A stretch of DNA of 64,000 nt from Candidatus Leptovillus affinis (GCA_016705235.1 JADIYP010000001.1:868001-932000), one strand, 5' to 3'. Positions 1 through 8,546 are shown, counted from the first letter of the stretch. Translations and numbers: made by a program. Notes: generated by a model from the sequence alone, not told the origin.

Positions 1-1161
1 CATATTGACGCTGGTCATACGGCCGCGTAGATGATCTGGCGTGTTAAGCTGCCGCAGCGTGCCGCGAATGACCGTAGACACCGTGTCACCCGCGCCCGTG
101 AGGGCAAACAAAAAATAAGAAAGCCAGAAAACGGTGGAAAAGCCGAACAGCGCCGTCGCCGCGCCGTAGACGGCCACGCTGATCAACAAGACTGCGCCCT
201 GCCGGTAAATGTCGCGGCGCAAAGCCATCACGCCGCCGGCAATGAGCGCCCCTACTGATTGCGCCGTAGCCAGCAGGCCATACCCGGCCGGCCCTAGCCC
301 CAACAAATCGGTGGCCACGATGGGCAGCATGGTGCGCGCTGAACTGAAGAAGGTGGCCATGAAATCCAGCAGCATGGTTCCCCAAATAATGCGCGTGCGG
401 TAGGTGAATTGAAAGCCTTCTACCAGCGCCGACCAACCCAGGCCGGCGCTGATCGTGGCCGGCTTGCCGCGATAGTTCATGAGGAGGAGGGCGATGATCA
501 CGGCCGTAAACGATACCGCATTCACCGCATAGACCACGCCCACATCAAATGAACCCACCAGAACGCCGCCCAACGCTGGCCCGATAATGGTCGCCAATTC
601 CCACAACATGGTATTCAGGCTGACCGCGTTGGTCAGGTGTTTTTTGGGCACGAGATTGGGCACGATGGATTGCCGCGCCGGTTCGTCGAAGGCGGCGGCG
701 GCCGAACCGGCGGCTGTGAGCAGGTAGATGAGGGGGATGGTGATACGGCCGTTCAACGTCAAAATCGCCAACGCCGCCGCAAAGAACATGGCCGCTACCT
801 GCGCCCAAATCAACACTTTCCGCCGATCCACCGTGTCGGCCAGAAGGCCGCCTAGAAGGGCAAACAACACAATTGGCACAATGCGCACCAGCCCCAGCGT
901 GCCCAGCCCCAGCGCTTCCGCGCCCAGCTCAAATTCGCGCCCCAGCAGCGACAAGGTAAAAACCTGGCCGCGCAGCAAAGCAAAAATATGCCAGTTGACG
1001 GCAATCAACTGCATCTGCGAGCCGGTGGTGGAAAGAAAGCGCCCAATCCAAAAGAGGCGAAAATCGCGATATTGCAGCGCGGCCAGTCTTGGTGGGGGCG
1101 TGTTGGCTGCTTGGTTCAGATTTAGCCTCTGGCCACCACATGGGTGGGCGTGATTTTGCAC
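1..1161 (-). CDS. MFS transporter, 3' end cut by window edge
   Basis: Major facilitator superfamily membrane transporter, probably of the EntS/MFS_3 (multidrug or siderophore exporter) group. The frame stays open from about 1161 to the window edge, roughly 387 codons. The N-terminus reads YRDFRLFWIGRFLSTTGSQM, typical of this group, and the loop after helix 2 carries the motif-A-like GGLLADTVDRRKV. Many hydrophobic segments follow. The C-terminal residues lie outside the window. No ATG is found before helix 1; a GTG at 1161 overlapping the end of the upstream PPOX gene by about 40 bases is the likeliest start. Substrate cannot be told. Confidence 0.8.
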   Translation of the reverse strand, partial: MQNHAHPCGGQRLNLNQAANTPPPRLAALQYRDFRLFWIGRFLSTTGSQMQLIAVNWHIFALLRGQVFTLSLLGREFELGAEALGLGTLGLVRIVPIVLFALLGGLLADTVDRRKVLIWAQVAAMFFAAALAILTLNGRITIPLIYLLTAAGSAAAAFDEPARQSIVPNLVPKKHLTNAVSLNTMLWELATIIGPALGGVLVGSFDVGVVYAVNAVSFTAVIIALLLMNYRGKPATISAGLGWSALVEGFQFTYRTRIIWGTMLLDFMATFFSSARTMLPIVATDLLGLGPAGYGLLATAQSVGALIAGGVMALRRDIYRQGAVLLISVAVYGAATALFGFSTVFWLSYFLFALTGAGDTVSTVIRGTLRQLNTPDHLRGRMTSVNM

Positions 1162-1535
1162 AAAACGCGGGTTTCTGTTTGTTCCAATTCGGCCGGGGCG
1201 GAAAAGCCATAATAGGCGGGCACGCCGCGATACAGCCGCGCCATTTCGTTGATGTGCTCTTTGGCGCCTTCTTCGGTTAGTTCCACGCTGCCGCGAATCT
1301 CCAGGTAGCGGTACGGATTTTGCGGATCGATAGCCAGGATGCTGGCCACAGGGCGCGCCTGGAGATTCTTGTCTTTTTGCCGGCCACGGGCGGTATTGAC
1401 CAGGACAAATTCGCCATCGTAACTGCACCAGACAACCGATAGTTGGGGTGTGCCGTCGGGCATAACAGTGGCCATTGTGACCGAGACGGGACCTGTTAGC
1501 AGGTCCTGGTAGGCTTGCGGAATTGGTTTAGACAT
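1122..1535 (-). CDS. PPOX-class (pyridoxamine oxidase-like) flavin/F420 protein
   Basis: A 137-residue split-barrel protein of the pyridoxamine 5'-phosphate oxidase-like superfamily, the subgroup often annotated as PPOX-class F420-dependent oxidoreductase. Visible family features are VSVTMATVMPDGTPQLSVVW near the N-terminus, the NTARGRQKDKNLQARP strand-loop, and LEIRGSVELTEEGA near the middle. The ATG at 1535 is chosen over the in-frame ATG at 1559 because AAGGAG lies 8 bases before it. It overlaps the start of the MFS transporter, so the two are probably cotranscribed. Cofactor (FMN or F420) and substrate are not decided by the sequence. Confidence 0.8.
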   Translation of the reverse strand: MSKPIPQAYQDLLTGPVSVTMATVMPDGTPQLSVVWCSYDGEFVLVNTARGRQKDKNLQARPVASILAIDPQNPYRYLEIRGSVELTEEGAKEHINEMARLYRGVPAYYGFSAPAELEQTETRVLCKITPTHVVARG

Positions 1536-1559
1536 GGGGTTTCTCCTTGGTTTTGTCAA

Positions 1560-1929
1560 AGGTAATGATGGGCAATTATAACGGCCGTTCCCCGCAAACC
1601 CTAATTGGATACACCTTTGTGTTTCTGCGGTGTTGGAAGAAATCTGCGTTTCCCGTAAATCAGCCAGACGCCTTGCTGAGGTTTCCCAATCACCGCTAGA
1701 TGTGCCGAATTACTACCGTCAAGTCCAATAGCTAGCCTCTCACGCGCCACAAAGTTGAGTATGTGGAGCGGCTTTGTTACAATTGGCATCTTGCAAGGGC
1801 ATGAAACCGTCACTTTACCCATCTCAACTGACAACGGTGAACATTTTTCATAGCTTGAAAAGGCAAGACACTCGCTTTTTCTGGCCGCCGATTTGTTGTA
1901 CATGTTGTATGACACCATAAAGGCAATTC
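1560..1929. other. 370-base intergenic region, no gene seen
   Basis: Divergent spacer between the PPOX gene and the first orphan response regulator. It has one octamer copy near 1580. An open frame of 105 codons on the minus strand (1601-1918) shows no recognisable domain or ribosome binding site and is not called. Confidence 0.5.
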
Positions 1930-2643
1930 ATGAGTGAATTTGACCCAACCGTTTTTCATATTTTGGTCATCGATGACGATATTCTGGTGTTGGAGATGAT
2001 CGAAGAAGCGTTGAGCCGAAGTGGGTTTCAGGTAACGGCCGTTCCCTCTGCCGAAGATGGTCTGGATTGGATCCGGCGCAACCAGCTTCCTAGTTTGGCC
2101 GTGGTAGACATCAATATGCCGTTTGGCATGGACGGCCTGGAATTCTGCGAAGTAGTGCACACATTTTGCGATTTGCCCATCATCATGCTCACCGCCATCG
2201 AAGACGAAGACACCATCACGCAGACCATCGATCGCTTCGCGGAGGATTATTTAACCAAGCCCTTTTTGCCAGGAGAACTCATCGCCCGTGCGCGCCGAAT
2301 TTTGCGGCGCATCGGAAATCCTCCTTACCTCCTGAACTCCTCTATCCGCGTCGATCCGCGGCTCATCCTGGACTTGACCGGCGGGCAAGCCATTGTGGAT
2401 GGCAAGCCTGTAACCCTGACACCCACCGAAACGAAACTTTTATATATCTTGATCCGTTCTGCCGGGAAGGCCATTAGCAACGATTACTTGCTGCGGCGGG
2501 TGTGGCCCCACGATATAGACCACGACGAACGCCTGCGCGTTTACATTCATCGCCTGCGCAACAAAATTGAAAAAGACCCCACACATCCTCATTACATCCG
2601 CTCACAGCGTGGAATAGGCTACGTTTTTTGGCGCGACGCCTGA
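1930..2643 (+). CDS. OmpR/PhoB-family response regulator (orphan, copy 1)
   Basis: A 237-residue transcription regulator: receiver domain about residues 10-125 and winged-helix DNA-binding domain about 145-235. Receiver residues are visible: acidic pair in VIDDD, phosphoacceptor Asp in LAVVDINMP, conserved Thr in IIMLTA and Lys in LTKPF. The output domain has the usual LTPTETKLLYIL helix and ends in RGIGYVF. The ATG at 1930 has only a weak ribosome site (AAAGG). No kinase gene is adjacent, so the partner must be elsewhere. The next gene is a paralogue of the same length, pointing to a tandem duplication. Confidence 0.9.
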   Translation: MSEFDPTVFHILVIDDDILVLEMIEEALSRSGFQVTAVPSAEDGLDWIRRNQLPSLAVVDINMPFGMDGLEFCEVVHTFCDLPIIMLTAIEDEDTITQTIDRFAEDYLTKPFLPGELIARARRILRRIGNPPYLLNSSIRVDPRLILDLTGGQAIVDGKPVTLTPTETKLLYILIRSAGKAISNDYLLRRVWPHDIDHDERLRVYIHRLRNKIEKDPTHPHYIRSQRGIGYVFWRDA

Positions 2644-2713
2644 ACGGCGGCGCTCATCTTGCTGTCTCATTTGCGGTCCTTCAGAGAATGGATTCGAGGC
2701 TTTAGCGACTTTC

Positions 2714-3448
2714 ATGGAAAATTCAGAACAAGACATTTTGATCCTTGTGGTTGATGACAACCAGTATACGCTGCGGATTGTACAATTTGCTTTGCAAAAT
2801 GCTTCCTTCAAAGCCATCACGGCTTCTTCCGGTGAAGAGGCGTTGGGTATTTTGCATACGGAGGGACTGCCTCATCTGGCCGTTGTGGACCTGCATATGC
2901 CCCCCGGCATGAGCGGTTTTGAGTTCTGTCATACGGTTCATCAATTTAGCGATTTACCGATTATTATGCTAACGGCCGTTAACGAAGAAGAAACCGTCAT
3001 CGAAGGGCTAGAAAAATACGCCGAAGATTACATGATCAAGCCCTTCAACCCCGGCGAATTGGTCGCCCGCGTCCGCCGTGTGCTCAAGCACCTGGGCGGC
3101 TTTGCCTTTCACCTGGACGCCCTGACACGGATTGATGAACGCCTGGTGATTGATTTCCCCCAGCGCAAAGCGTTGATCCATGGCAGCCCTGTCACCCTGA
3201 CACCCACGGAAACGAAATTGTTATACATCCTCATGCGCCAGGCGGGGCAGACGGTGACCACAGAATATATTTTGCGCCGGTTGTGGCCGCTGGAACCGGC
3301 TTATGAAGACCGCTTGCACGTGCACATGCACAGGCTGCGCCGAAAAATTGAAGATCATACGGACAAATCTCGCCCGCAATACATTGTTTCCGAACGGGGA
3401 GCGGGCTATAAATTTCACGGTGGAGAGGCGCGCGCTCAGAGCGCCTGA
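2714..3448 (+). CDS. OmpR/PhoB-family response regulator (orphan, copy 2)
   Basis: A 244-residue paralogue of the preceding regulator, same architecture: receiver with VVDDN, phosphoacceptor in LAVVDLHMPPGM, IIMLTA and MIKPF, then a winged helix with LTPTETKLLYILMRQAGQTV. Both copies share an unusual Met-Pro-x-Gly-Met stretch after the phosphorylated Asp. The gene starts 70 bases after the stop of copy 1 and is likely cotranscribed. No histidine kinase lies next to the pair. The targets are unknown. Confidence 0.9.
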   Translation: MENSEQDILILVVDDNQYTLRIVQFALQNASFKAITASSGEEALGILHTEGLPHLAVVDLHMPPGMSGFEFCHTVHQFSDLPIIMLTAVNEEETVIEGLEKYAEDYMIKPFNPGELVARVRRVLKHLGGFAFHLDALTRIDERLVIDFPQRKALIHGSPVTLTPTETKLLYILMRQAGQTVTTEYILRRLWPLEPAYEDRLHVHMHRLRRKIEDHTDKSRPQYIVSERGAGYKFHGGEARAQSA

Positions 3449-3493
3449 CGGGCAATTTGTCAATCTGGCAAATACGGCCGTTTGCATGTTGTT

Positions 3494-4156
3494 ATGAAAC
3501 AATCTTGTGTGTTAGATAACGTGGAAAAAGCGCTGTCCCTGAAAGCGTTTGACATAGAATCCGCCCAAAAAAAGATGATGCCCTTTGGCGGCGCCGGGCG
3601 GCGGCTGCCGGCCGATAACGAACCATTGCGCATTGGCGCGGTGCTGCTGCTGCTGTACTGCCATGATGGGGAGTTGTATCTGGTGCTAACCCGGCGGCGG
3701 GATGATTTGCCGTCGCACGCCGGGCAAATTTCCTTTCCCGGCGGGCGGCAGGAAGATGGCGAAACCTTACTCGACACAGCCCTACGTGAAACGGAAGAAG
3801 AAATTGGGGTGGCTGGCACGGCCGTTTCCCCGCTTGGTCAGTTAACCCCCATTTACATCCCGCCTTCCGGGTTTATGGTTCACCCGTTTATCGGTTGGTA
3901 CCAATCCAACCAGCGCCCCCACTTCCGCCCGTCCGTAGAAGAAGTGGCCGAGATTATCGAGGTGCCCCTGCGCGACTTGTTAGATCCCGCATCGGCAACC
4001 GCTGAACCCTGGGATTTCCGTGGCAGTCAGGTAACTGTGCCTTTTTTTGCCGTGCAAGGTCATAAAGTTTGGGGAGCCACAGCCATCATGCTCAGCGAAT
4101 TTGTCGAAAGGCTGCGTATTGTGTCCGGCGCGCCCAACGGCGTCGGCGTAGGGTAA
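3494..4156 (+). CDS. NUDIX hydrolase, NudL/CoA-diphosphatase-like
   Basis: A NUDIX hydrolase of about 220 residues. The stretch LTRRRDDLPSHAGQISFPGG matches the signature of the CoA pyrophosphatase group (NudL), which hydrolyses CoA to phosphopantetheine and 3',5'-ADP. The Nudix box follows: GRQEDGE then RETEEEIG, with the metal-binding glutamates present. The protein is a little longer than Escherichia coli NudL. Two in-frame ATGs (3482, 3494) compete; neither has a good ribosome site, and 3494 is chosen by homologous length. Substrate is inferred from family. Confidence 0.8.
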   Translation: MKQSCVLDNVEKALSLKAFDIESAQKKMMPFGGAGRRLPADNEPLRIGAVLLLLYCHDGELYLVLTRRRDDLPSHAGQISFPGGRQEDGETLLDTALRETEEEIGVAGTAVSPLGQLTPIYIPPSGFMVHPFIGWYQSNQRPHFRPSVEEVAEIIEVPLRDLLDPASATAEPWDFRGSQVTVPFFAVQGHKVWGATAIMLSEFVERLRIVSGAPNGVGVG

Positions 4157-4161
4157 AACAA

Positions 4162-5631
4162 TCAGCCGGGGCGAACTCCCGCTGGGGCTTCTGGCTGTCT
4201 GCGAACCGGCAGCCGCACCACAAATGCGCTGCCTTTGCCCGGCTGGCTGTAAGCGCGTATCGTTCCCCGATGGGCTTCGACCAGTTCCCGCACAATAGCC
4301 AGACCTAAACCAGAACCCGGACGGCCGTTCCCCCGCGCCCGTGATTTATCTGCCTGATAAAACCGTTCAAAAATACGCGGCAAATCTTCGGCGGCGATGC
4401 CTGTGCCGGTATCCTGAACAGTCACTTCTACCGCTTGTTCCCCATGCGTCTTCAAACTCAGGTGTATTCGGCCGCCCGATGGCGTGTGGACCAGCGCATT
4501 GTCGGCCAGATTGCTGAAAACTTGCATCAGCCGGTCATAATCACCCCAAATTGGCGGCGTTGGCTGCAAATCGCTGGTGAGGTGAATGGCCTGTTCCTGG
4601 GCGCGCCGGGCGAGGTTTTCTTGCAGTTCGAGCAGCATTTGCTGCAAATCAACCTGTTCGCCCATCAGTTTTAATTGACCAGACTCGATGCGCGCCAGGT
4701 CCAATAGTTGATTCACCATCCGCTGCATCCGTTCTGTTTCGTTGTGGATGATGGCCGCTGCTTGCTGGCGTTCCGGCTCGGTAACGGCCGTGCCGTCCAA
4801 CAACGATTGGCTCCAACCCAGAATGGATGTCAGCGGCGTTTTGAGATCATGCGATACATTGCTGACAAAATCGCGCTGCGACTGCTGCGACATGTTGACC
4901 TGGCTGGCCATGCTGTTAAAACTACCGGCCAACCGCTGCACTTCATCCGGGCCGTCCAGCGAGAGCTGCTGGTCATAGTCGCCACGGGCGATGCCTTCGG
5001 CGGCGCCGACCATCTGGCGCAACGGCCGTGTCACCCAATTGGCAATGCCCACCGCCAGCAAAACTGCCAGCAGCAGGGCAATTCCGGCGCCGACGGTTAA
5101 CGGCCGTAAAAAGGATTGACGGAAAAACGAAAACGTAGTCGGTTCTGGGGCGGCATAAAAAATTTGCAGCCGCCCCAACCCGCTGGCCGAAATCGGCTGA
5201 GAGTAAACCAACCAGCGAGAACCGTCTGAATATCGGAAAAGGCCGGTAATGGCGTTACTGTCGACATTGGGCAGCAGGCGGCGCAGATTTTGCACCCCCT
5301 CGACCGTGCCGCCCAGCCAGCTTTGGTTTGGGTCGCTGTCGTAGAGGATTTTATTGCTGGAAATATCGGCGATGAGGACGCGGACGTTGTTGGTAACGGC
5401 CGTTTCATTTAGCAGCCGCTCGTAGGCCGGCGTGTCCGCGCCAGTCTCCAGCAGCCGGAATAACTCCTGGCGGTTGCTGGTGCCCACCGCCGCCAAATGC
5501 TGCATGGTCGATAAATAACGCACGCCCGGTCGGGTAGCAAAAAACAGCAAAGACATGGCCACCACCCACAAGGCAATGGCAATCACGCCGATGTAAGAAA
5601 GAAGCAGGCGGCTGCGTAATGTGTTGAACAT
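4162..5631 (-). CDS. Sensor histidine kinase (HAMP, HisKA, HATPase)
   Basis: A 489-residue membrane sensor kinase. Transmembrane helix 1 is near residues 10-32, an extracytoplasmic sensor domain follows to about 175, helix 2 is near 177-200, then HAMP, HisKA with the phospho-accepting His in VSHDLKTPLTSILGWSQSL, and an ATPase domain with N box, DTGTGIAAEDLPRIFERFY and GSGLGLAIV. It begins 9 bases after the stop of the OmpR-type regulator gene, its obvious partner. The signal sensed is not known. Order of the transcript is ridA-like gene, regulator, kinase. Confidence 0.92.
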   Translation of the reverse strand: MFNTLRSRLLLSYIGVIAIALWVVAMSLLFFATRPGVRYLSTMQHLAAVGTSNRQELFRLLETGADTPAYERLLNETAVTNNVRVLIADISSNKILYDSDPNQSWLGGTVEGVQNLRRLLPNVDSNAITGLFRYSDGSRWLVYSQPISASGLGRLQIFYAAPEPTTFSFFRQSFLRPLTVGAGIALLLAVLLAVGIANWVTRPLRQMVGAAEGIARGDYDQQLSLDGPDEVQRLAGSFNSMASQVNMSQQSQRDFVSNVSHDLKTPLTSILGWSQSLLDGTAVTEPERQQAAAIIHNETERMQRMVNQLLDLARIESGQLKLMGEQVDLQQMLLELQENLARRAQEQAIHLTSDLQPTPPIWGDYDRLMQVFSNLADNALVHTPSGGRIHLSLKTHGEQAVEVTVQDTGTGIAAEDLPRIFERFYQADKSRARGNGRPGSGLGLAIVRELVEAHRGTIRAYSQPGKGSAFVVRLPVRRQPEAPAGVRPG

Positions 5632-5640
5632 CGAAAGCGC

Positions 5641-6333
5641 TTAGGCAGTCTCCGTGGCAACCAGTTTGTAGCCTTTGCCCCAGACTGTTTCGATGGTCAG
5701 GCTGCTGCCTTCTAATTTTTCACGTAAATGGGCCACATGGACATCTACGGTTCGTGTACGGCCGTAAAACTCATACCCCCACACCAGATCCAACAATTGA
5801 TCCCGCGATAGCACCAAGTTCATATGGTCCATCAGCGTAATGAGCAGGTCGAATTCTTTGGTGCGCAAAACAATCCGTTCGCCGGCAACCGTTACCTCGT
5901 GGCTGGCAGGGTCCACCAGCACGTTGCCCGCCTGCCGCGCCTTGCCAGTTGTCGGATCGGATAGCGACGTGGTTCGCCGCAAGATGGCGCGCACGCGAGC
6001 CACCAGTTCTCGCGGATTAAAGGGCTTGGTCAGGTAATCGTCGGCGCCCATCTCCAGGCCGACTATTTTGTCGATGTCGTCATCGCGGGCGGTGAGCATG
6101 ATGATGGGCAGCCCGCTTTCGGCGCGCACGCGGCGGCACACTTCCCAGCCGTCTATCTCCGGCAGCATCAGGTCAAGAACCATCAGGGTGGGCGGCGTTT
6201 TTTTGATGTAGGCCAGGGCGTCACGGCCGTTGGTCATCGTGTCCACGCGGTAGCCATCTTTTTCCAGGTACATCCGCGCCAGATCACGGATGTTGGCCTC
6301 GTCATCCACCACCAAAATTGTGTCTTTGCCCAT
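5641..6333 (-). CDS. OmpR/PhoB-family response regulator
   Basis: A 230-residue DNA-binding regulator. Receiver residues: VVDDE, phosphoacceptor Asp in LMVLDLMLP, IIMLTA and YLTKPFNP; winged helix with LRTKEFDLLITLM and the terminal KGYKLV. It sits between the RidA-like gene (9 bases upstream) and the histidine kinase (9 bases downstream), which forms a two-component system with it. Autoregulation of the operon is common for this family but no repeat operator was identified. Confidence 0.92.
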   Translation of the reverse strand: MGKDTILVVDDEANIRDLARMYLEKDGYRVDTMTNGRDALAYIKKTPPTLMVLDLMLPEIDGWEVCRRVRAESGLPIIMLTARDDDIDKIVGLEMGADDYLTKPFNPRELVARVRAILRRTTSLSDPTTGKARQAGNVLVDPASHEVTVAGERIVLRTKEFDLLITLMDHMNLVLSRDQLLDLVWGYEFYGRTRTVDVHVAHLREKLEGSSLTIETVWGKGYKLVATETA

Positions 6334-6342
6334 GAATGGAAC

Positions 6343-6729
6343 CTAGTTGGACAGCAGGGCGATGGCTTCGATTTCCACGCGCGCGCCTAATGGCAGCGCG
6401 GCCACCTGCACGGCCGAGCGAGCCGGGTGCTGTTGGGTGAAGTAACGGCCGTATACCGCATTCATCGCCGCAAACTCGCCCATGTCCTTCAAAAAGACGG
6501 TGCATTTCACCACATTGTCCAGCGTGGCTCCGGCGGCCGTGAGAACGGCCGTCAGGTTTTGCAGCACCCGCTCTGTCTGGATGGTAATATCATCGGCCAC
6601 CAACTTGCCCGTGGCCGGGTCTAAGCCCACTTGCCCGGCCGTAAAAATTAGATTGCCTACTTTCACAGCCTGCGAATAGGGTCCCAATGCCGCCGGGGCA
6701 TGGTCGGTGTGAATGATTTCTTTGGTCAT
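6343..6729 (-). CDS. RidA/YjgF family enamine/imine deaminase
   Basis: A 128-residue RidA-family protein. Visible features are the N-terminal HTDHAPAALGPYSQAVKVGN, the FTAGQVGLDPATGKL strand, and ARSAVQVAALPLGARVEIEA with the Arg that holds the carboxylate of the imine substrate. RidA hydrolyses reactive 2-aminoacrylate made by pyridoxal enzymes. The ATG at 6729 is chosen because AAGGAG lies just before it; an in-frame ATG at 6780 lacks this. It heads the operon with the two-component system; why the three are coupled is not evident. Confidence 0.88.
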   Translation of the reverse strand: MTKEIIHTDHAPAALGPYSQAVKVGNLIFTAGQVGLDPATGKLVADDITIQTERVLQNLTAVLTAAGATLDNVVKCTVFLKDMGEFAAMNAVYGRYFTQQHPARSAVQVAALPLGARVEIEAIALLSN

Positions 6730-6870
6730 CAAAAGTCTCCTTGAGCAAAATTGGTGATATGGGTTAACGCAGATACGCATGGATACAAAGAAAATCTGCG
6801 AATCTGTGGCTGGTAAACGGATCGTTCGAGCCTATTTTAACATGGCTGTAAAATATGATAAACTGGAGTC

Positions 6871-7035
6871 ATGATTATTTGGCCGCTTGTCATCGAGTTG
6901 GGCAGTTTTTCCATGACCAGCGAGACGCCGCTCAATGAACTTTTATGGTTTATTGCCGGGGTGTTATTGTTGGCGGGTTCGTCAACGGCCGTTTTATGGT
7001 GGAATCGTCGCGCGCGCCGCGACCCCTTCGTTTAA
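6871..7035 (+). CDS. Small single-pass membrane protein, 54 residues
   Basis: A short open frame that starts with ATG preceded by GGAG. The product has one strongly hydrophobic segment (LLWFIAGVLLLAG followed by a few small residues and LWW) and then a basic tail NRRARR, the usual inside-positive signal for a one-helix membrane protein. It lies alone between the divergent ridA-like gene and efp. No family is recognised. It could be a chance frame; the ordered topology argues for a real gene. Confidence 0.45.
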   Translation: MIIWPLVIELGSFSMTSETPLNELLWFIAGVLLLAGSSTAVLWWNRRARRDPFV

Positions 7036-7104
7036 ACTTCCCTGCCGGTCAGGGCATCAGCCAAGTGTTTCCATAATTTATATTGACAACAGGAGCGTCA
7101 AAAA

Positions 7105-7662
7105 ATGATTGATGTAAATCAACTGCGTCGTGGGGTCTCTTTCACCCTAAACGACAATTTGTATAAAGTAACCGAATATAGCCACAACAAACCAGGGCGC
7201 GGCAAAGCAACCATTCGCGTAAACGTTAAAGATTTACGCACCGGGTCGAACTTGCAAATCACCTTCACCTCTGGCGACCGCGTGGAAGATATTCGCCTGG
7301 ATAAAGTTACGTACCAATACCTGTATGATGATGGCCAATTTCATGTGTTTATGAATACCGACACCTTTGAGCAAAAGCAGGTTGCTCATGCTGTTCTGGA
7401 AGATGATAGGCATTATCTGCGGGATAACATGGAACTGGAACTGCTGTCGTATGAAGGCGAAATTCTGGACTATATTTTGCCCAAATCGATGGAATTTGAA
7501 GTTGTTGAAGCGGAAAACGCAGTGGCCGGCGACACGGCGACCGGCGCTACCAAAGAGGTGGTTACGGAAACGGGCCTGCGCGTGAAAACGCCGCTGTTCA
7601 TCCAAATTGGCGACCGCATTAAAGTGAACACTGAAACCGGCGAATACAGCACCCGCGCCTGA
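7105..7662 (+). CDS. efp: Elongation factor P
   Basis: A 185-residue EF-P with the usual three beta-barrel domains. It relieves ribosomes stalled on proline runs by entering the E site. The N-terminus MIDVNQLRRGVSFTLNDN and the C-terminus GDRIKVNTETGEYSTRA are typical. The functional tip loop reads NKPGRGKA, with Arg at position 32 in the place where E. coli EF-P has the lysine modified by EpmA. CAGGAG precedes the ATG, and an intrinsic terminator follows. No EpmA/EpmB or EarP gene is in the window. Confidence 0.95.
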   Translation: MIDVNQLRRGVSFTLNDNLYKVTEYSHNKPGRGKATIRVNVKDLRTGSNLQITFTSGDRVEDIRLDKVTYQYLYDDGQFHVFMNTDTFEQKQVAHAVLEDDRHYLRDNMELELLSYEGEILDYILPKSMEFEVVEAENAVAGDTATGATKEVVTETGLRVKTPLFIQIGDRIKVNTETGEYSTRA

Positions 7663-7722
7663 TTGATCCAGCTGCTAAAACTGGATTGCGGATGTGCTGT
7701 CCGCACAAAATATTGTAATGGG

Positions 7723-7752
7723 AAGACGGCCGTAAAACGGCCGTCTTTTTTT
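7723..7752 (+). terminator. Intrinsic terminator made of two octamers
   Basis: Perfect 11-base-pair stem (7723-7733 with 7737-7747), loop AAA, then a run of T. Each arm contains one ACGGCCGT octamer. It lies 60 bases after the efp stop and is the efp terminator. Confidence 0.9.
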
Positions 7753-7795
7753 GTGAAAAACGCGTTTTTTTCGCATAATCTGGCAATCTCCCCCC

Positions 7796-7825
7796 TTGTC
7801 AGTCATCTTATAAATATGCTATAGT
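7796..7825 (+). promoter_or_regulatory. Sigma70-type promoter of the LysM gene
   Basis: TTGTCA at 7796-7801 and TATAGT at 7820-7825, separated by 18 bases, about 80 bases before the start of the LysM gene. Confidence 0.6.
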
Positions 7826-7905
7826 AAATTTGCTTTTATGTTAAGGCGCACTGGGTCGGTTATGCTGTCACCAAGACAGCTATTTCGCAATACGCAGGAG
7901 GAAAT

Positions 7906-8355
7906 ATGCAAATTATCCAACGCTTTCGCAAGCAAAAAATGTTGTTGGTTCTGGTATTGGCGTTTGTGCTGCTGCTTGGGCTAACGGCCACCACGCAAGC
8001 AGCCCCCGCTCAGCAAGCAAGTGGCGTGTACCACACCATTCGCTGGGGGGAAACACTTTCCAGCATTGCTCGTTATTACGGCACAACAACACAGGCGATT
8101 CTGGCCGCCAACCCACAAATTTGGAACCCCAATCTCATTTTCGCCGGTACGGTGCTGTTTATCCCTAGCAACTACATGCCGCCCGCGCCCCCGACACCCC
8201 CCGCATTCTGTCGTTACTATCACACCGTCCAGTATGGCGACAACCTGAATCGGATTAGCGCCTGGTATGGCACAAACCCCTGGTCTATTGCCCAGGCGAA
8301 CCGCATTTACAACCTGAATCTGATTTACGCCGGTCAGGTGTTGTGCATTCCGTAG
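7906..8355 (+). CDS. Secreted protein with two LysM domains
   Basis: A 149-residue exported protein. A basic N-terminus and hydrophobic stretch (residues about 11-30) ending TTQAAPAQ form a signal peptide. Two LysM domains follow: YHTIRWGETLSSIARYYG to VLFIPSNY, and YHTVQYGDNLNRISAWYG to the C-terminus, separated by a Pro-rich linker. LysM binds peptidoglycan or chitin-type sugars. There is no catalytic domain, so it probably decorates or bridges the cell wall. The ribosome site AGGAGG is strong, and an intrinsic terminator follows. Confidence 0.9.
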   Translation: MQIIQRFRKQKMLLVLVLAFVLLLGLTATTQAAPAQQASGVYHTIRWGETLSSIARYYGTTTQAILAANPQIWNPNLIFAGTVLFIPSNYMPPAPPTPPAFCRYYHTVQYGDNLNRISAWYGTNPWSIAQANRIYNLNLIYAGQVLCIP

Positions 8356-8396
8356 TTGTTGGCTGTAAGCCATAAGCCGTTAGCGCAGAGTTTTTT

Positions 8397-8435
8397 AGAT
8401 TGGTCCAATCGCCAAGATTGGACCAATCTTTTTTT
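8397..8435 (+). terminator. Intrinsic terminator after LysM gene
   Basis: Perfect 14-base-pair stem (8397-8410 with 8416-8429), 5-base loop and a T run, 41 bases after the stop codon. Confidence 0.92.
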
Positions 8436-8446
8436 GTAACTCTTCA

Positions 8447-8500
8447 GGCTTCTCTGGCAAGACCCCAAGGGTTTGATGCCCCAATAATCCAAATTCTCAG
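8447..8500. repeat. Intergenic repeat, copy A
   Basis: About 50 bases (beginning CTCTGGCAAGACCCCAAGGG at about 8453) are repeated almost unchanged at 20571-20622. The core CCAAGGGTTTG relates it to the CCCTAAGGGTTTG intergenic elements seen further on. Confidence 0.75.
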
Positions 8501-8546
8501 GAGACATCATGAGTGGTCTAACCCACCACCACGAATGAAAAGGTTG

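Noticed and set aside
1601..1918. Open frame of 105 codons, minus strand
   Set aside because: No domain, no ribosome site, odd composition; left as spacer.
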